Part shown: one piece after another, positions 26,217 to 38,784 of the stretch
Layout: the number at the start of each line of letters is the position of its first letter
Numbering within the stretch: position 1 is the first letter of the stretch
Assembly (NCBI GenBank): GCA_013141495.1
Contig: JABFQV010000019.1
Coordinates: forward strand, 1-39,817
Direction of reading: 5' to 3'
DNA length: 39,817 nt
From: Methylotenera sp.
GTDB taxonomy: Bacteria; Pseudomonadota; Gammaproteobacteria; Burkholderiales; Methylophilaceae
Notes under the pieces: model-generated
Databases searched by the model: none
The model's input: the letters and a program-made list of their open reading frames with translations, nothing else
What the model was told of the DNA's origin: nothing
Program-made: the position numbers and the translations under genes

Positions 26217-26816
26217 ATGAATCACAACTCAACACGCTATACGAAAATCGCCATTGTGCTACATGGCCTTGTTGCCCTTGGTATTTTTGTGATGTTTGCA
26301 CTAGGCTGGTATATGAGTGAAATACCTAAAGATGCCGCCAAACAAACAGCCTTCGATTTGTTTGATTTAGGCGTTTACACTTGGCAACTTTCTGAAGCCG
26401 CAAGCCCGAGAACGTTTTATTTTAACTTGCACAAATCGATAGGCATCACTTTATTGGCTGTGATTGCACTCCGCGTGCTTTGGCGCATTACGCATCGTCC
26501 GCCAGCCATGTTAGCCTCATACAAAGCGTGGGAAAGAAAGCTCGCTACCGGCACACATCATTTACTTTATTTACTGATGATTGCCATGCCCGTTAGCGGC
26601 CTTATTATGGCTATTAACAGCAAATATGGTGTGATGTGGTTTGGTATTGATTTCATCGGCGGGCTAGACAACAAAAACTTACGTGAGCTATTCCATGAAG
26701 TACACGAAATTGTTGGCTTGGTATTTGTGGCATTTATCATTTTGCACATTGCAGGTGCGTTAAAACATAAGTTTATTGATAAAGATGACACGTTGAAACG
26801 CATGTCTTTGAAATAA
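26217..26816 (+). CDS. Cytochrome b561 (YceJ/CybB-type)
   Basis: From ATG 26217 (CAGGAT upstream) the protein is 199 residues with four membrane helices. It carries the heme-ligand His residues expected of bacterial b561: IVLHGLVALGI, FNLHKSIGITLL, THHLLYLLMIAMPVSG and EVHEIVGLVFVAFIILHIAGALKH. A frame starting at 26154 would add 21 residues, but those lie upstream of the ribosome-binding site. It transfers electrons between quinol and periplasmic partners; some relatives defend against superoxide. A terminator shared with hemE follows. Confidence 0.92.
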   Translation: MNHNSTRYTKIAIVLHGLVALGIFVMFALGWYMSEIPKDAAKQTAFDLFDLGVYTWQLSEAASPRTFYFNLHKSIGITLLAVIALRVLWRITHRPPAMLASYKAWERKLATGTHHLLYLLMIAMPVSGLIMAINSKYGVMWFGIDFIGGLDNKNLRELFHEVHEIVGLVFVAFIILHIAGALKHKFIDKDDTLKRMSLK

Positions 26817-26825
26817 AACAGAAGC

Positions 26826-26858
26826 ATGAAAAAGCCGACTGAAAGTCGGCTTTTTCAT
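26826..26858. terminator. Bidirectional terminator between cytochrome b561 and hemE
   Basis: ATGAAAAAGCCGACT and AGTCGGCTTTTTCAT pair perfectly around GAA. T-runs on both strands serve the two convergent genes. Confidence 0.92.
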
Positions 26859-27922
26859 TACTGATGATACTGACGGCTCAACTCTCGTACTGCATTTAGC
26901 ATTGCGGCTGCATTCTCAGGCGGCGTCCATTGCGTAATACCATGCCCTAAATTAAACACATGTCCGTTACCATGACCGTAACTCGCCAACACGCTAGCTA
27001 CTTGTTTCTCAATAGCCTCTGGGGTTGAAAGTAACACAGCTGGGTCTAAATTACCTTGCAAGGCCACTTTATCACCCACGCGCTTGCGTGCACTGCCAAT
27101 ATCCACTGTCCAGTCCAAACCTAATGCATCTGCGCCAATCTCAGCTTGCGCTTCTAACCATAGTGCACCGCCTTTGGTGAATACAATGCTAGGCACTTTA
27201 CGACCGTCTTTATCTTTAATTAAACCCGCCACAATTTTTTGCATGTAGTTGAGTGAAAACTCAGTATAAGCATCGTGTGAAAGCGCGCCGCCCCATGAGT
27301 CAAATATCATCACGGCCTGCGCACCTGCTGCTATCTGCGCGTTTAGATACTGAATCACTGTTTGTGCGGTGGTTTCTAAAATATGATGTAATAAATCAGG
27401 TCGGGCATAGGCCATTTTTTTAATGGTTAAAAAGTCTGTGCCGCCCTTACCTTCAACCATGTAGGTAGCCAGTGTCCACGGGCTACCTGAAAAACCAATT
27501 AAAGGCACTCGCCCATCCAATGCCTTGCGAATGCTCGAAACCGCATCAAACACATATTGCAGTTTTGCCATATCTGGCACCACTAGTTTTTGAATATCTG
27601 CCTCTTGTTGCAAGGTACGCTCAAATTTTGGACCTTCACCCTCTTCAAAATACAAACCTAAGCCCATGGCATCTGGTACGGTAAGAATGTCCGAGAATAA
27701 AATAGCCGCATCAATTAAAGGATAACGATCTAATGGCTGTAATGTAACATCGGTTGCAAACTGCGCATTTTTGCAAAGTTGCAAAAAACTGCCTGCGGTT
27801 TTACGACTTTCACGATATTCTGGCAAATAGCGGCCTGCTTGTCGCATCATCCATACAGGGGTGTAATCGGTTGGTTGGCGCATCAGCGCCTTTAGAAAGG
27901 TATCGTTTTTGAGTTGGTTCAT
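26858..27922 (-). CDS. hemE: Uroporphyrinogen decarboxylase HemE
   Basis: Starting at ATG 27922 the 354-residue protein begins [20 protein letters not shown] and has [55 protein letters not shown] and [15 protein letters not shown], all hallmarks of HemE. It decarboxylates uroporphyrinogen III to coproporphyrinogen III in heme synthesis. An upstream ATG at 27949 is in frame, but the nine extra residues are encoded inside a dispersed palindromic repeat and should not be counted. The repeat ends 5 nt before the start, and no good ribosome-binding site is seen, so translation may be weak or leaderless-like. Confidence 0.96.
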   Translation of the reverse strand: MNQLKNDTFLKALMRQPTDYTPVWMMRQAGRYLPEYRESRKTAGSFLQLCKNAQFATDVTLQPLDRYPLIDAAILFSDILTVPDAMGLGLYFEEGEGPKFERTLQQEADIQKLVVPDMAKLQYVFDAVSSIRKALDGRVPLIGFSGSPWTLATYMVEGKGGTDFLTIKKMAYARPDLLHHILETTAQTVIQYLNAQIAAGAQAVMIFDSWGGALSHDAYTEFSLNYMQKIVAGLIKDKDGRKVPSIVFTKGGALWLEAQAEIGADALGLDWTVDIGSARKRVGDKVALQGNLDPAVLLSTPEAIEKQVASVLASYGHGNGHVFNLGHGITQWTPPENAAAMLNAVRELSRQYHQ

Positions 27923-27926
27923 TTTA

Positions 27927-28054
27927 GCCACAGAGAACGCAGAGGCCACAGAGCAAAACCCTGCACCTCTGCTTCTAATACTATGTTATTGAAACGCCAC
28001 AGCCTTACAAAAGACCTCAGAGCTTACCTCTGTGACCTCTGCGTTCTCTGTGGC
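27927..28054. repeat. Palindromic repeat with 27-bp arms between gltD and hemE
   Basis: Arm 27927-27953 (starts GCCACAGAGAACGCAGAGG) and arm 28028-28054 are inverted copies with one mismatch, separated by 74 bases. The 'CCACAGAGAACGCAGAGGTCACAGAG' sequence is a widespread intergenic repeat in bacteria. The whole lies in the short gap between gltD and hemE and occupies the hemE leader. Confidence 0.85.
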
Positions 28055-28062
28055 AAATAAAA

Positions 28063-29490
28063 TTAACGAGGCAATACAGATGAACCCATCAAGAACTCAT
28101 CTACTGCACGCGCTGCCTGGCGACCTTCACGTATCGCCCATACTACAAGCGATTGGCCTCGACGCACATCGCCCGCTGCGAATACTTTGTCTTTACTCGT
28201 TTTGTAGCTTGTAGCACCTTCGGTTGTAGCTTTCGCGTTACCTCGAGTGTCTTTTTCTACACCAAAAGCTTCTAGCAATTTTTGTACTGGTGACACAAAA
28301 CCCATGGCTAAAAACACTAAATCTGCTGGAATAGTAAATTCTGAACCAGCGATTTCTGACATTTTGCCGTCTTTCCACTCAACACGTGCGCCTTTAAGCG
28401 CTACAACTTTACCATTGTCACCAATCAGTTCTTTAGTGGTAATTGACCAGTCACGGTTTGCGCCCTCTTCATGCGAGCTTGAAGTACGCATTTTGAGTGG
28501 CCAGTTTGGCCAAACAAGTTCTTTGTTCTCTTTTTCAGGTGGCTGTGGCATCAGTTCAAACTGCGTAATGCTTGCAGCACCATGACGGTTGCTAGTGCCC
28601 ACGCAGTCAGACCCAGTATCACCGCCGCCAATCACGATGACGTGCTTGCCTGTGGCTTTAATCTGATTAGGAATCACATCCCCTGCATTGACTTGATTCT
28701 GCGGCGTCAAAAAGTCCATTGCAAAATGTACACCCGCTAACTCGCGGCCTGTCACTGGTAAATCGCGTGGCTGCTCGGCCCCCGCCGCCAATACGACTGC
28801 ATCAAACTCCGCGACCAAGTCATCAGCACGTACATTTTCACCAACGTGCTGATTTACGCGAAACTCAACGCCTTCAGCCTCCATTTGTGCCATGCGACGG
28901 TCAATGTGTGACTTTTCCATTTTAAAATCTGGAATGCCGTAACGTAACAAACCACCGATTCGGCTACTTTTTTCTAACACAACCACACTATGGCCCGCTC
29001 GCGCCAATTGCTGCGCCGCAGCCAAACCGGCGGGGCCTGAACCTACAACAGCTACCTTCTTACCTGTTTTATTGGGGTTGATTTGCGGTTGTACCCAATT
29101 ATTTTCCCAAGCCTTATCAATAATCGCGTGCTCAATGGATTTGATACCAACTGCGTCATCATTGATATTGAGCGTGCATGCTGCCTCACATGGTGCAGGG
29201 CAGATACGGCCTGTGAACTCGGGGAAGTTATTGGTTGAGTGCAATACATCAATGGCACCGCGCCAGTCTTGGTGATACACCAAATCATTCCAATCTGGGA
29301 TGATGTTATTGATTGGGCAGCCCGTTGTACAAAACGGAATACCACAATCCATACAGCGTGCGCCTTGCTGTTTCGCTTGGTCATCTGTTAAATGCAGCAC
29401 AAATTCTTTGTAATTCTTAACGCGATCCTGAACTGGCAAATTTGCCTCGGACAGACGTTCAAATTCCATAAATCCCGTTACTTTACCCAT
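28063..29490 (-). CDS. gltD: Glutamate synthase (NADPH) small subunit GltD
   Basis: The 475-residue protein is complete. It has an N-terminal double-cluster domain with [17 protein letters not shown] and [14 protein letters not shown] (4Fe-4S ligands), the FAD-binding [20 protein letters not shown], the NADPH-binding [18 protein letters not shown], and the C-terminal [21 protein letters not shown]. It feeds electrons from NADPH to GltB for ammonia assimilation. It follows gltB in the same direction by 56 nt, so the pair is an operon. Confidence 0.98.
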   Translation of the reverse strand: MGKVTGFMEFERLSEANLPVQDRVKNYKEFVLHLTDDQAKQQGARCMDCGIPFCTTGCPINNIIPDWNDLVYHQDWRGAIDVLHSTNNFPEFTGRICPAPCEAACTLNINDDAVGIKSIEHAIIDKAWENNWVQPQINPNKTGKKVAVVGSGPAGLAAAQQLARAGHSVVVLEKSSRIGGLLRYGIPDFKMEKSHIDRRMAQMEAEGVEFRVNQHVGENVRADDLVAEFDAVVLAAGAEQPRDLPVTGRELAGVHFAMDFLTPQNQVNAGDVIPNQIKATGKHVIVIGGGDTGSDCVGTSNRHGAASITQFELMPQPPEKENKELVWPNWPLKMRTSSSHEEGANRDWSITTKELIGDNGKVVALKGARVEWKDGKMSEIAGSEFTIPADLVFLAMGFVSPVQKLLEAFGVEKDTRGNAKATTEGATSYKTSKDKVFAAGDVRRGQSLVVWAIREGRQAARAVDEFLMGSSVLPR

Positions 29491-29546
29491 ACTATAAGGC
29501 CTTTTCCCAAAAGAGTCTCTTTACTTGTTTCATATTAAAAGCGACT

Positions 29547-32500
29547 CTAAGCCGCTACCAGCGCTTTATCTTCAGCAAGCTCGATTAAGGCGCGTTTATA
29601 TTCATTTGGCATCACTTTAACAAACTTGCCACGTGCACTATCCCAATCAGCAAGAAGCGCTTTAGCGCGCTCACTGCCAGTGTATTCAACGTGCTTGTTA
29701 ATTAAAGCCAGTAATGTCACTTCATCAGGTTGATTCAAATGGTGCACAGCATTAGCTGCTACATTGTCAATATGCTCAACTTTCTCTAAAGACACCATCC
29801 CCATATTGCAACGTTTTGCAAATAAGCCGTCCTCATCATAGACATAAGCCACGCCACCGCTCATACCTGCTGCAAAGTTGAGACCTGTGACCCCTAACAC
29901 CACTACCGTGCCGCCAGTCATGTACTCACAGCCATGGTTACCTGTGCCTTCAACCACTGCAGTTGCGCCCGAGTTACGCACACAGAAGCGCTCACCTGCC
30001 ACGCCACTGAAGTAGCTCTCGCCAGTGGTTGCACCAAACATCACGGTGTTGCCCACAATAATATTCTCGTGTGAAATACCACGGAATGCTTTAGGTGGTT
30101 TAATCACAATACGGCCGCCGCATAGGCCTTTACCTACATAGTCATTGCCTTCGCCTGTTAGGTCAAAAGTAATGCCTTTAGCCAAGAATGCAGCAAAGCT
30201 TTGGCCAGAAGTACCAGTGAAGTTCACATGGATGGTATCGTGCGGCAAACCAGCATTACCATAACGGGTAGCTACCTTATTTGATAGCATCGTACCTACA
30301 GTACGATTAGTGTTAGAGATTGGTAGATCCAACACCACTTTTTCGCCTTTTTCTAAAGCCGGTTTTGCAAGCTCGATTAATTTGTTATCCAGTGCATTGA
30401 CCAAGCCATGATCTTGCACGTCATTATTTTTGCGTGAAACGCTGGCTGGCATATCTGGTTGGTGGAATACTTTACTGAAATCCAAGCCATTGATTTTCCA
30501 ATGCTCAATACCCGCTTGCATATCTAATAAATCAGGGCGACCGATTAAATCATCAAATTTAGCGATGCCCATTGAAGCCATCAACTCACGCGCTTCTTCA
30601 GCAACGAAGAAGAAGTAGTTCACGACATGCTCTGGCTGGCCAGTAAAGCGTTTACGCAATTCCGGATCTTGTGTTGCCACACCTACCGGGCACGTGTTCA
30701 GATGACACTTACGCATCATGATACAGCCCTCAACCACCAATGGCGCTGTCGCAAAACCGAACTCATCCGCGCCCAACAAAGCGCCAATCACTACGTCACG
30801 GCCTGTTTTCATTTGGCCATCCACTTGCACAATCACGCGACCGCGCAACTGGTTCAATACCAAGGTTTGCTGTGTTTCAGACAACCCTAATTCCCATGGG
30901 CCGCCAGCGTGTTTAACCGATGAAATGGGTGATGCGCCCGTTCCACCATCATGACCTGCAATCACGATATGGTCAGACTTGGCTTTTGCCACACCCGCTG
31001 CCACTGTACCTACACCGGTTTCTGATACAAGTTTCACTGAAATCGAGGCTTTAGGGTTTGCATTTTTTAGATCATGAATTAACTGAGCCAAATCTTCAAT
31101 CGAGTAAATGTCATGATGCGGAGGTGGAGAAATTAAACCTACACCCGGCACTGAGAAACGCAGCTTAGCAATGTACTCAGAAACCTTATGGCCTGGCAAC
31201 TGACCGCCTTCACCAGGCTTAGCGCCTTGTGCCATTTTGATTTGAATTTGATCTGCATTCGCCAAGTATTCAGCAGTTACACCAAAACGGCCTGAAGCCA
31301 CTTGTTTGATGCTTGAACGCATAGAATCACCTGCTTGTAGCGGGATGTCTCTTTCAATCAGTTTTTCACCAATCACAGCCGCCATTGTTGTCGCGCTAGC
31401 CACAGGGATAAAGCGTTTTGCATCTTCACCACCTTCACCAGTATTCGACTTACCGCCAATGCGGTTCATGGCAATCGCCAAGGTTGCGTGCGCTTCTGTT
31501 GAGATAGAACCCAATGACATCGCGCCTGTTGCAAAGCGTTTTACGATTTCCTTTGCTGACTCCACTTGGTCTAACGGAATTGCTACACCTGCTGGCTTGA
31601 TTTCAAACAAACCACGTAATGTCATGTGACGGCGTGACTGGTCATTAATCAACTTGGCGTATTCTTTGTACGTATCGAACTTACCTGTACGTGTCGCATT
31701 TTGGAGTTTTGCAATTGATTCAGGCGTCCAAGTGTGCTCTTCACCACGCACACGGAAAGCATACTCGCCACCCGCATCTAAGCTATTCGCCAATACTGGA
31801 TCTGTACCGAATGCTGCCGTGTGTAAACGTACAGCTTCTTCAGCCACTTGATCTAAACCAATACCTTCAATGTTAGTGGCAGTACCTGTGAAGTATTGGT
31901 CAACAAACGCACTGTTCAAACCGATTGCTTCAAACCGTTGGCCGCCACAGTAAGATTGGTAGGTGGAAATACCCATTTTAGACATGACTTTATATAAGCC
32001 CTTGCCGATGGCTTTAACAAAGTTTTTGTTGGCAGTATAGCTATCAGCCGCCATGTCTTTGATTGTTTCAAAGGTGAGCCATGGGCAAACTGCTTCAGCA
32101 CCGTAACCTGCCAGCAATGCAAAATGATGTACTTCGCGCGCTGAACCAGTATCAATCACTAAGCCTGCGCTGGTTCTTAAACCGGCTTCTACCAGATGCT
32201 CATGGGTTGCAGAACAGGCCAATAATGCTGGGATTGCCAGACGCGCTTCGCTCACATTGCGATCTGACAGAATCAAAATGTTAAAACCATTTTGCACTGC
32301 ATCAGAAGCCGCTTTAGTAAGACCTGCCACTGCAGCAGCCATACCAGCTTCGCCTTGAGATATAGGGTAGGTGATATCCAGCACCAATGATTTATATTGG
32401 TTTTGCGTCAGGGTCGCGATTGCTTTTAATTGCGCTAACTCATCCAACAACAATACAGGCTGGCTAGCTTCTAAACGCATTGGCGGCGTTGTTTCATCTA

Positions 32501-34220
32501 CGCCTAGCAAATTTGGTTTAGGGCCAATAAATGTCACCAATGACATCACCAGCTCTTCACGAATCGGGTCGATTGGCGGGTTAGTTACTTGGGCAAATAA
32601 CTGTTTGAAGTAGTTGTATAAGACTTTTGGCTTGGCTGACAACACAGGCAAAGCCGCATCATTACCCATTGAGCCTGAGCCTTCTTCACCGTTTTGCACC
32701 ATTGGCTGTAATACAAACTTGATATCTTCTTGCGTATAGCCAAAAGCCTGCTGGGTATCCAGCAAATCAGCCGCCATCTCTAAATGGCTATCCACTTTTG
32801 GCATATCGCTCAAGAAGTAGCGTGATTTTTCAATCCATTGCTTGTACGGTTTTGCTGTGGCAATTGCATTTTTCACTTCGGCATCATCAATGATGCGGCC
32901 TTGCTCGGTATCAATGAGCAACATCTTACCGGGTTGCAAACGCCATTTTTTAACGATTTTTTCCTGCGGAAATGTCAATACACCCATTTCAGACGCCATC
33001 ATCACAATGTCGTCATCTGTAACCAGATAACGTGCCGGACGCAAACCGTTACGGTCTAGCGTTGCACCGATCATACGGCCGTCAGTGAACGCGACGGCGG
33101 CTGGACCATCCCATGGCTCCATCAATGCTGCGTGGTATTCGTAGAAGGCACGACGATCTTCATCCATCAGTGGATTATTACCCCATGCTTCCGGAATCAA
33201 CATCATCATGGCGTGTGGCAAGCTGTAGCCGCCAGCCACTAACAATTCCAGACAGTTATCAAAACAGGCTGAGTCAGACTGACCATCAACAATCAATGGC
33301 CACAACTTTTCCAAATCGTCACCCAACACGCTTGAGCGCATGGCTTCATGACGCGCTGCCATCCAGTTCACATTACCTTGAACGGTATTGATTTCACCAT
33401 TGTGCGCAATCATGCGGAACGGATGTGCTAAATCCCAAGCTGGGAATGTATTGGTTGAAAAGCGCTGGTGCACTAAAGCAAGTGCAGAAACTACGCTTTC
33501 ATCGTTTAAGTCTTTGTAATAGACACCCACTTCATTCGCCAGCAACATGCCTTTATAGACAATGGTGCGTGAAGATAATGAAGGCATATAAAACGCAGCG
33601 CTGTCTTTTAACTCAAGTGCACGCACTGCATGTTCAATACGCTTACGAATCACAAATAATTTGCGCTCGAACACGTTTTGATCAGTACCTGTCGAGGCAA
33701 CAAATACCTGACGCATGGTCGGCTCAACATCACGTGCTGCTTGTGCAATGTTACTGTTATCAACTGGCACATCGCGCCAGCCTAATAATGTTTGGTTTTC
33801 TTCCGCGACGATTTTTGTGAACAAAACTTCACATGCAGCGCGATTTTTGGCATCTTGCGGTAAAAATACATTACCTACCGCATATTGCCCGGCAGCGGGC
33901 AGATTGATATTGAGCTTGGCAGCCTCTTTGCGCATAAACGCGTCTGGCATTTGCATGAGCAAACCGGCGCCATCACCCAATTTAGGGTCGTAACCAGTAG
34001 CACCGCGGTGTGTTAGGTTGGTGAGTAACTCCAAACCTTTTTGCACGATATCATGACTTTTATCGCCTTTGATATGCGCTACAAAGCCCACGCCACAAGC
34101 GTCTCGTTCATTGGATGGACGATACAAACCTTGCTGTTCAGGCTGCCCGGAATAAATCGATTCAGGTGCTGTTGCCGGTGTATTTTCAAAATCAATTGAG
34201 TTACTTAAATCTGATGCCAT
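29547..34220 (-). CDS. gltB: Glutamate synthase large subunit GltB
   Basis: The 1557-residue protein is full length. Cys42 in [14 protein letters not shown] is the N-terminal nucleophile of the glutaminase domain after removal of a 41-residue propeptide, longer than the usual propeptide. Then follow [27 protein letters not shown] in pieces, the FMN/2-oxoglutarate domain with [41 protein letters not shown], the 3Fe-4S ligands [13 protein letters not shown], and the GXGXG-motif beta-helix ([14 protein letters not shown]). It converts glutamine and 2-oxoglutarate into two glutamates. A hairpin lies in its leader. Confidence 0.98.
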   Translation of the reverse strand: MASDLSNSIDFENTPATAPESIYSGQPEQQGLYRPSNERDACGVGFVAHIKGDKSHDIVQKGLELLTNLTHRGATGYDPKLGDGAGLLMQMPDAFMRKEAAKLNINLPAAGQYAVGNVFLPQDAKNRAACEVLFTKIVAEENQTLLGWRDVPVDNSNIAQAARDVEPTMRQVFVASTGTDQNVFERKLFVIRKRIEHAVRALELKDSAAFYMPSLSSRTIVYKGMLLANEVGVYYKDLNDESVVSALALVHQRFSTNTFPAWDLAHPFRMIAHNGEINTVQGNVNWMAARHEAMRSSVLGDDLEKLWPLIVDGQSDSACFDNCLELLVAGGYSLPHAMMMLIPEAWGNNPLMDEDRRAFYEYHAALMEPWDGPAAVAFTDGRMIGATLDRNGLRPARYLVTDDDIVMMASEMGVLTFPQEKIVKKWRLQPGKMLLIDTEQGRIIDDAEVKNAIATAKPYKQWIEKSRYFLSDMPKVDSHLEMAADLLDTQQAFGYTQEDIKFVLQPMVQNGEEGSGSMGNDAALPVLSAKPKVLYNYFKQLFAQVTNPPIDPIREELVMSLVTFIGPKPNLLGVDETTPPMRLEASQPVLLLDELAQLKAIATLTQNQYKSLVLDITYPISQGEAGMAAAVAGLTKAASDAVQNGFNILILSDRNVSEARLAIPALLACSATHEHLVEAGLRTSAGLVIDTGSAREVHHFALLAGYGAEAVCPWLTFETIKDMAADSYTANKNFVKAIGKGLYKVMSKMGISTYQSYCGGQRFEAIGLNSAFVDQYFTGTATNIEGIGLDQVAEEAVRLHTAAFGTDPVLANSLDAGGEYAFRVRGEEHTWTPESIAKLQNATRTGKFDTYKEYAKLINDQSRRHMTLRGLFEIKPAGVAIPLDQVESAKEIVKRFATGAMSLGSISTEAHATLAIAMNRIGGKSNTGEGGEDAKRFIPVASATTMAAVIGEKLIERDIPLQAGDSMRSSIKQVASGRFGVTAEYLANADQIQIKMAQGAKPGEGGQLPGHKVSEYIAKLRFSVPGVGLISPPPHHDIYSIEDLAQLIHDLKNANPKASISVKLVSETGVGTVAAGVAKAKSDHIVIAGHDGGTGASPISSVKHAGGPWELGLSETQQTLVLNQLRGRVIVQVDGQMKTGRDVVIGALLGADEFGFATAPLVVEGCIMMRKCHLNTCPVGVATQDPELRKRFTGQPEHVVNYFFFVAEEARELMASMGIAKFDDLIGRPDLLDMQAGIEHWKINGLDFSKVFHQPDMPASVSRKNNDVQDHGLVNALDNKLIELAKPALEKGEKVVLDLPISNTNRTVGTMLSNKVATRYGNAGLPHDTIHVNFTGTSGQSFAAFLAKGITFDLTGEGNDYVGKGLCGGRIVIKPPKAFRGISHENIIVGNTVMFGATTGESYFSGVAGERFCVRNSGATAVVEGTGNHGCEYMTGGTVVVLGVTGLNFAAGMSGGVAYVYDEDGLFAKRCNMGMVSLEKVEHIDNVAANAVHHLNQPDEVTLLALINKHVEYTGSERAKALLADWDSARGKFVKVMPNEYKRALIELAEDKALVAA

Positions 34221-34238
34221 ATTATCTAATCACAAAAC

Positions 34239-34270
34239 ATTTAGCGGAACCTTCAAGTTTACCGCTAAAT
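34239..34270 (-). promoter_or_regulatory. Inverted repeat in the gltB leader
   Basis: ATTTAGCGG (34239-34247) and CCGCTAAAT (34262-34270) are perfect inverted copies; further pairing (AAC/GTT) is possible. It begins 19 nt upstream of the gltB start and could be an operator or an RNA hairpin close to the ribosome-binding site. Confidence 0.55.
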
Positions 34271-34385
34271 ACCTATGAGTTCAATAAGATAGAGATTAAA
34301 GATAAAGATTATTTAACAAGATTCATTTAAACGCCCATTTAAAAATGAAACGTAGCAATGCCCGAATCCCTATAAGTTAAGAATA

Positions 34386-35687
34386 CTACTTTAGTAACGC
34401 AAAGGCTTTTTTAGCAGCCTGCAACGTCACAGCAATATCTTCATCAGTATGTGCTGCAGACACGAATCCGGCCTCAAATGCTGATGGCCCCAAGTAAATG
34501 CCGCTATCTAGCATGCTATGAAAAAACTTGTTAAAAGCCTCTTTGTCAGACTGCATCACCTCATTAAAGCTCGTGGGGCATTTCTCACAAAAGTACAGCC
34601 CAAACATACCGCCAACACTTTGTGCACTAAACACTACGCCAGCTTCTTTTGCCGCAGCCATCAGGCCGTCAACCAGTTTTTTAGTTTGCGCCGATAACTT
34701 AGCGTGAAAGTCTGGCGCCTGAATCAGCTTTAATGTTTCCAAGCCCGCAGTCACTGCCACTGGGTTACCTGACAACGTACCTGCCTGATAAACCGCACCT
34801 AGCGGCGCCAGACATTGCATGATGTCTTTGCGCCCACCGAATGCGCCCACCGGCAAGCCGCCACCGATCACCTTGCCCAACGTAGTCATATCTGGCTTGA
34901 TATTATATAAAGCTTGCGCACCGCCTAAAGCCACACGAAAGCCTGTCATCACTTCATCAAAGATCAGCACCGCACCATGCTGAGTACAAAGCGCACGCAA
35001 CGTTTGCAAAAACTCCTGCGTTGGCACGATTAAATTCATATTACCGACCACCGGCTCGATAATCACACAGGCAATCTCATCGCCAATTTGGGCGAACATA
35101 TCCTTAAGCGCTTGGATATTGTTATATTCCAAAGTTAAGGTGTGAGCAGCCACTTCTGCCGGAACACCTGCCGAACTTGGAACACCCAGCTGGTTATTTT
35201 TACCAAACGTCAGTAAACCAGAGCCCGCTTTTACTAAAAGCGCATCTGAGTGGCCATGATAGCAACCTTCAAATTTCACTATTTTATTGCGCCCCGTAAA
35301 ACCGCGCGCTACTCGAATCGCACTCATCGTGGCCTCGGTGCCGCTACTCACCAAACGCACCTGCTCCATGCTGGGAACAAGCTTGTTAATCAGCGCCGCT
35401 ATTTCAAGCTCCAACCCTGTTGGCGCGCCAAAACTCAAACTATTTGCCGCAACCTCCTGCACCGCTTTAACCACTTGCGGATGCGCGTGACCTACAATCA
35501 TCGGCCCCCATGAGTTGATATAGTCGATATATTCTTTACCATCCACATCCCATAGCTTAGACCCTAAGCCTTTTTTAAAGAAAATAGGCGTACCACCGAC
35601 AGACCGAAAAGCGCGCACTGGCGAGTTCACGCCACCTGGAATAAGTTGTTGTGATTTTTCAAAAAGGGCTTGGTTGAGTGATGTCAT
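34386..35687 (-). CDS. hemL: Glutamate-1-semialdehyde 2,1-aminomutase HemL
   Basis: The 433-residue PLP enzyme shows [55 protein letters not shown] in pieces, the cofactor-binding [12 protein letters not shown], the PLP lysine in [18 protein letters not shown], and the C-terminal [17 protein letters not shown]. It makes 5-aminolevulinate for tetrapyrrole synthesis, the same pathway as hemE about 7 kb away. It is the last housekeeping gene before the type III restriction system. Confidence 0.98.
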   Translation of the reverse strand: MTSLNQALFEKSQQLIPGGVNSPVRAFRSVGGTPIFFKKGLGSKLWDVDGKEYIDYINSWGPMIVGHAHPQVVKAVQEVAANSLSFGAPTGLELEIAALINKLVPSMEQVRLVSSGTEATMSAIRVARGFTGRNKIVKFEGCYHGHSDALLVKAGSGLLTFGKNNQLGVPSSAGVPAEVAAHTLTLEYNNIQALKDMFAQIGDEIACVIIEPVVGNMNLIVPTQEFLQTLRALCTQHGAVLIFDEVMTGFRVALGGAQALYNIKPDMTTLGKVIGGGLPVGAFGGRKDIMQCLAPLGAVYQAGTLSGNPVAVTAGLETLKLIQAPDFHAKLSAQTKKLVDGLMAAAKEAGVVFSAQSVGGMFGLYFCEKCPTSFNEVMQSDKEAFNKFFHSMLDSGIYLGPSAFEAGFVSAAHTDEDIAVTLQAAKKAFALLK

Positions 35688-35751
35688 GATGCTTTGCCGT
35701 ATAAAAACAAAACATCATTTTATCAGATGACGTGCGAGCTTAGCGCTTAAT

Positions 35752-35796
35752 TTAACCTTGCAAATTGGTAGTGTGGCTCTAGATTTACAAGGTTAA
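35752..35796. repeat. Inverted repeat between the restriction gene and hemL
   Basis: TTAACCTTGCAAAT (35752-35765) and ATTTACAAGGTTAA (35783-35796) are inverted copies at 13 of 14 positions with a 17-base spacer. It lies just beyond the 3' end of the restriction gene and upstream of hemL. No T-run follows on either strand, so it is not a clear terminator. Confidence 0.5.
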
Positions 35797-35829
35797 AGGG
35801 CGCTGTTCACAACAACAGCCCCCACAAAT

Positions 35830-38784
35830 TTACAAGTCCAGCTTTGCCTGAACAATATTGCTGTGTTGCGCTCTAACTCTTGCAAAATCTAGTAGTTCTG
35901 GCAGTCTGGCATTTTTACTACGCCAATCTGCAAACATAGACTCACCCAACAAAACATAGTGCCAATTGCAACCATCACGTTGCTCGGGTTCAAGGTTGTT
36001 AATCCGCTCACACCACGCAACAGCTGCTTTTAATTTGCGTTGCACATTCGGATGTGTTGTTTGTTGCTGCGCTTTTGTTTCAACTAAATACACGGTATTT
36101 TCAGTTCGCACTAAAAAATCAGGGGAGTAAAATGCTGGCAATCCATCTTCTTTTACATATCTTAATCGTGCAAATGTGTGACGGTTCTCGCTAATTTTAC
36201 AAAAAGCTTGCACGCCACTATCCGCTTGCGCCCACTGCATAAAGGCTCGTTCTAGCCCGCCGTTATGGCTAGGGTAAGCTAGTCGCTCATAAATACACTT
36301 CGTCACTTCTATCGAGTTACTTTCACGCATCATTAAGCGCGGCACCTCTGATAATTTTCGATAATGCACTTCCGTTTCGCCCGTGATATTTTTCTGCTCA
36401 GACTCCAATAGTGCCACCGCAAACACTTTACTAATATGCTCGATGACAGGTTGTAAAAGTAAAATACGCCAGTTTTCATTTTCAAGTGGATTAAAGTCTT
36501 GCCCAAATAAATAGAGCCAAATGTAATCATCTAACCAACCTGTTAGCTCGGCGGTATTCACCTGCAAATATGGGTTTGCCAAGTGTGTAGCAATTTTATT
36601 GCCTTTGGGTAGCGGCTGGCTGAGTGCTTGGCTAATACGTCGCGTTAACCTTGCCAAATAATCGTTATAGCCATTCACATTCATCACCGCGCCATCCACG
36701 CGATAATCGCCAAACAATGTACTGCTTTGCAAATCATGTGAAATAAACGTATCACCCTTACCCAGCATGTTGGTAAGTTCTATTGGGCTAAGCGCGGTAA
36801 ATGTTAACAACGCACTCAAATCTAATGTTCTATGCTCTAAATGCTCTTCCGCCTCACGCAAAATAAAGGGGATTGCAAAATCAAACGTCTCAAATCCCTC
36901 ACATAATTGTGCTGCAATCACATCACCTGTACTGCTGGTGCTATCCGTTTCTTCCGTAGTTGTACCAGCCACACCATCTTTGGTTAAATCATCATAAAAA
37001 GATTGAAACGCAGGGTGTTCAATAATCGAGAGAATATCCAACAAGCTACTTGGCTCTTTGCTTTTGTTAATCAACTCGCGGTTTTCATGTTTTAGGTCTG
37101 TGTATTCATCATCGCGCCACATCAAGCGTAGACCTCGCCCAATGGTTTGCTCTAGCAAAATCTGCGCTTGGCTTGTGCGTAACGGCACAATCACGCAAAT
37201 ATTATTCACGTCAAAACCTTCGCGCAGCATCAATACGCTAACAATTACTCTTGGCGTTGCATGCTTATCTACACTAAATAATCGCTCACGCACTGGCGCC
37301 CAATCTTTTTCGCCTAATTCAGCTTTTTTGCCAGAATCAATCAACATCACTTCATCGGCATTCAAACCTTCATTTTGTAAAAAATGGCTCACCAATGGTG
37401 AAACTGTCGTATCTTCACAGACCACTAGCATTTTAGGATGTCGGCTTGGGTCTATTTTTGCAAAGTCTATTTCTAGTTTTTTAAGTTTCTGCAAGCCAGC
37501 ACGCAACATCACACGCTGACCTTCGCTTAAAACTGCATCCCCATTCTCATCACGTTCGGCTTTAAACTCTAAAGGTAGCGCACCAATTTCTTTTCGCTTA
37601 TCTAATACTAACGATTTAACCAAACCTGCGCGCATGGCAGATTTCAAATCAAAATCGGTAATAATATGGTTAAAGTACAGTTTACTTTTGTTTTTGCCTG
37701 AACCAATATCGTTATAAGGCGTTGCAGAAAAATCCACCTGCACAAACTTTCTGCCTTTAGTTTCTGCAATGCGCGTTAGGCTTTTTTGCCATTCCACCTC
37801 GGTACATTCACCTTCTTTTTTAATTTCATGAATATGGTGCGCTTCATCGTTAAATACCATCAATTCGGGCAAGTTGGCTAAAAAGTCCAACACATTACCA
37901 CGCGCATAACGCCTATCTAGCACATCTAAACTATTGCCTGTGGCCTTGCCCGGTGACAGAGGTAGCACGGCTTTGATGACTTGCTCAGGGCTTACACTTG
38001 CGGCAGGTGCAAATAGTTCCTCAGTAAATTCATCGTTTAATTGCTCTTCCACTTCACTTAGTAAATGCCAATTGGTAATGCCTATCATGCCATTGCCTGT
38101 GGCTTTAAGCCCAATTTCAGTTTTGTTACACACATTGCCGCGCACAAAACCAAACACCACATCGCGATACTGTTCAGGGATAAACAATTCCGCAAATTGT
38201 GCCACATCTGAAGTGGAAAAATCGCGTGAGTTATTTTGCCCAACAATCAACTTGCCACAAAACGCATCTAGCAAGCGCTCATAAACAATTAAGCCTGGGG
38301 CTACGATTAGAAACTGCCGAGTAAATCGTTCATCTGCAATATCTTCTGCGCTAGCCGCTGTTTTATTTAGCAATTGCCAAATCATTAACGCCTGTAACAC
38401 CCAAGTTTTACCTGTACCCGTTGCCATTTTCAGGCAATATTTTGGATGTGCATTTTTATCTGCCGCTAATTGGCTAAGCAAATTACCTGTCAGTAATAAC
38501 TCGGGCGCAACTTTGCTGTATAAATCTTTCAGGCTGGTAGATTGCAACACCTCATGCGCCACAATCGCATTTAATATGGCTTGCTTTTGGCCCACGTGAA
38601 AATTTAAGCCGTTGCGGGCTAGCACCATATCTTCACCAAACCACCACTTGAGTAATTCGGCAGTCGTGGGTGTGACTAACTCTAAAATTTCGGCTTTACC
38701 AGACTCTAAGCCAAGGCAAAGCTGTTGCGTCTTTTTAGTCAGCGCGCTGGCTAGGGGCAGTAGCTCTTCTTTTGAGGTACTCAT
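35830..38784 (-). CDS. Type III restriction enzyme Res subunit (SF2 helicase-nuclease)
   Basis: The 984-residue protein combines an SF2 helicase core with a C-terminal nuclease. Walker A MATGTGKT lies at 120-127, DEAH at 313-316 ([10 protein letters not shown]), and motif VI is [12 protein letters not shown]. The nuclease has a PD-(D/E)xK-type site, SPDF near residue 889 and VETK at 901-904. Type III Res subunits translocate or diffuse on DNA and cleave between head-to-head unmethylated sites, together with Mod. The ATG overlaps the mod stop (ATGA), so the genes are coupled. All motifs are intact, so it is probably active. Some automatic schemes place such sequences in narrower restriction subfamilies; that was not resolved here. 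Confidence 0.92.
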   Translation of the reverse strand: MSTSKEELLPLASALTKKTQQLCLGLESGKAEILELVTPTTAELLKWWFGEDMVLARNGLNFHVGQKQAILNAIVAHEVLQSTSLKDLYSKVAPELLLTGNLLSQLAADKNAHPKYCLKMATGTGKTWVLQALMIWQLLNKTAASAEDIADERFTRQFLIVAPGLIVYERLLDAFCGKLIVGQNNSRDFSTSDVAQFAELFIPEQYRDVVFGFVRGNVCNKTEIGLKATGNGMIGITNWHLLSEVEEQLNDEFTEELFAPAASVSPEQVIKAVLPLSPGKATGNSLDVLDRRYARGNVLDFLANLPELMVFNDEAHHIHEIKKEGECTEVEWQKSLTRIAETKGRKFVQVDFSATPYNDIGSGKNKSKLYFNHIITDFDLKSAMRAGLVKSLVLDKRKEIGALPLEFKAERDENGDAVLSEGQRVMLRAGLQKLKKLEIDFAKIDPSRHPKMLVVCEDTTVSPLVSHFLQNEGLNADEVMLIDSGKKAELGEKDWAPVRERLFSVDKHATPRVIVSVLMLREGFDVNNICVIVPLRTSQAQILLEQTIGRGLRLMWRDDEYTDLKHENRELINKSKEPSSLLDILSIIEHPAFQSFYDDLTKDGVAGTTTEETDSTSSTGDVIAAQLCEGFETFDFAIPFILREAEEHLEHRTLDLSALLTFTALSPIELTNMLGKGDTFISHDLQSSTLFGDYRVDGAVMNVNGYNDYLARLTRRISQALSQPLPKGNKIATHLANPYLQVNTAELTGWLDDYIWLYLFGQDFNPLENENWRILLLQPVIEHISKVFAVALLESEQKNITGETEVHYRKLSEVPRLMMRESNSIEVTKCIYERLAYPSHNGGLERAFMQWAQADSGVQAFCKISENRHTFARLRYVKEDGLPAFYSPDFLVRTENTVYLVETKAQQQTTHPNVQRKLKAAVAWCERINNLEPEQRDGCNWHYVLLGESMFADWRSKNARLPELLDFARVRAQHSNIVQAKLDL

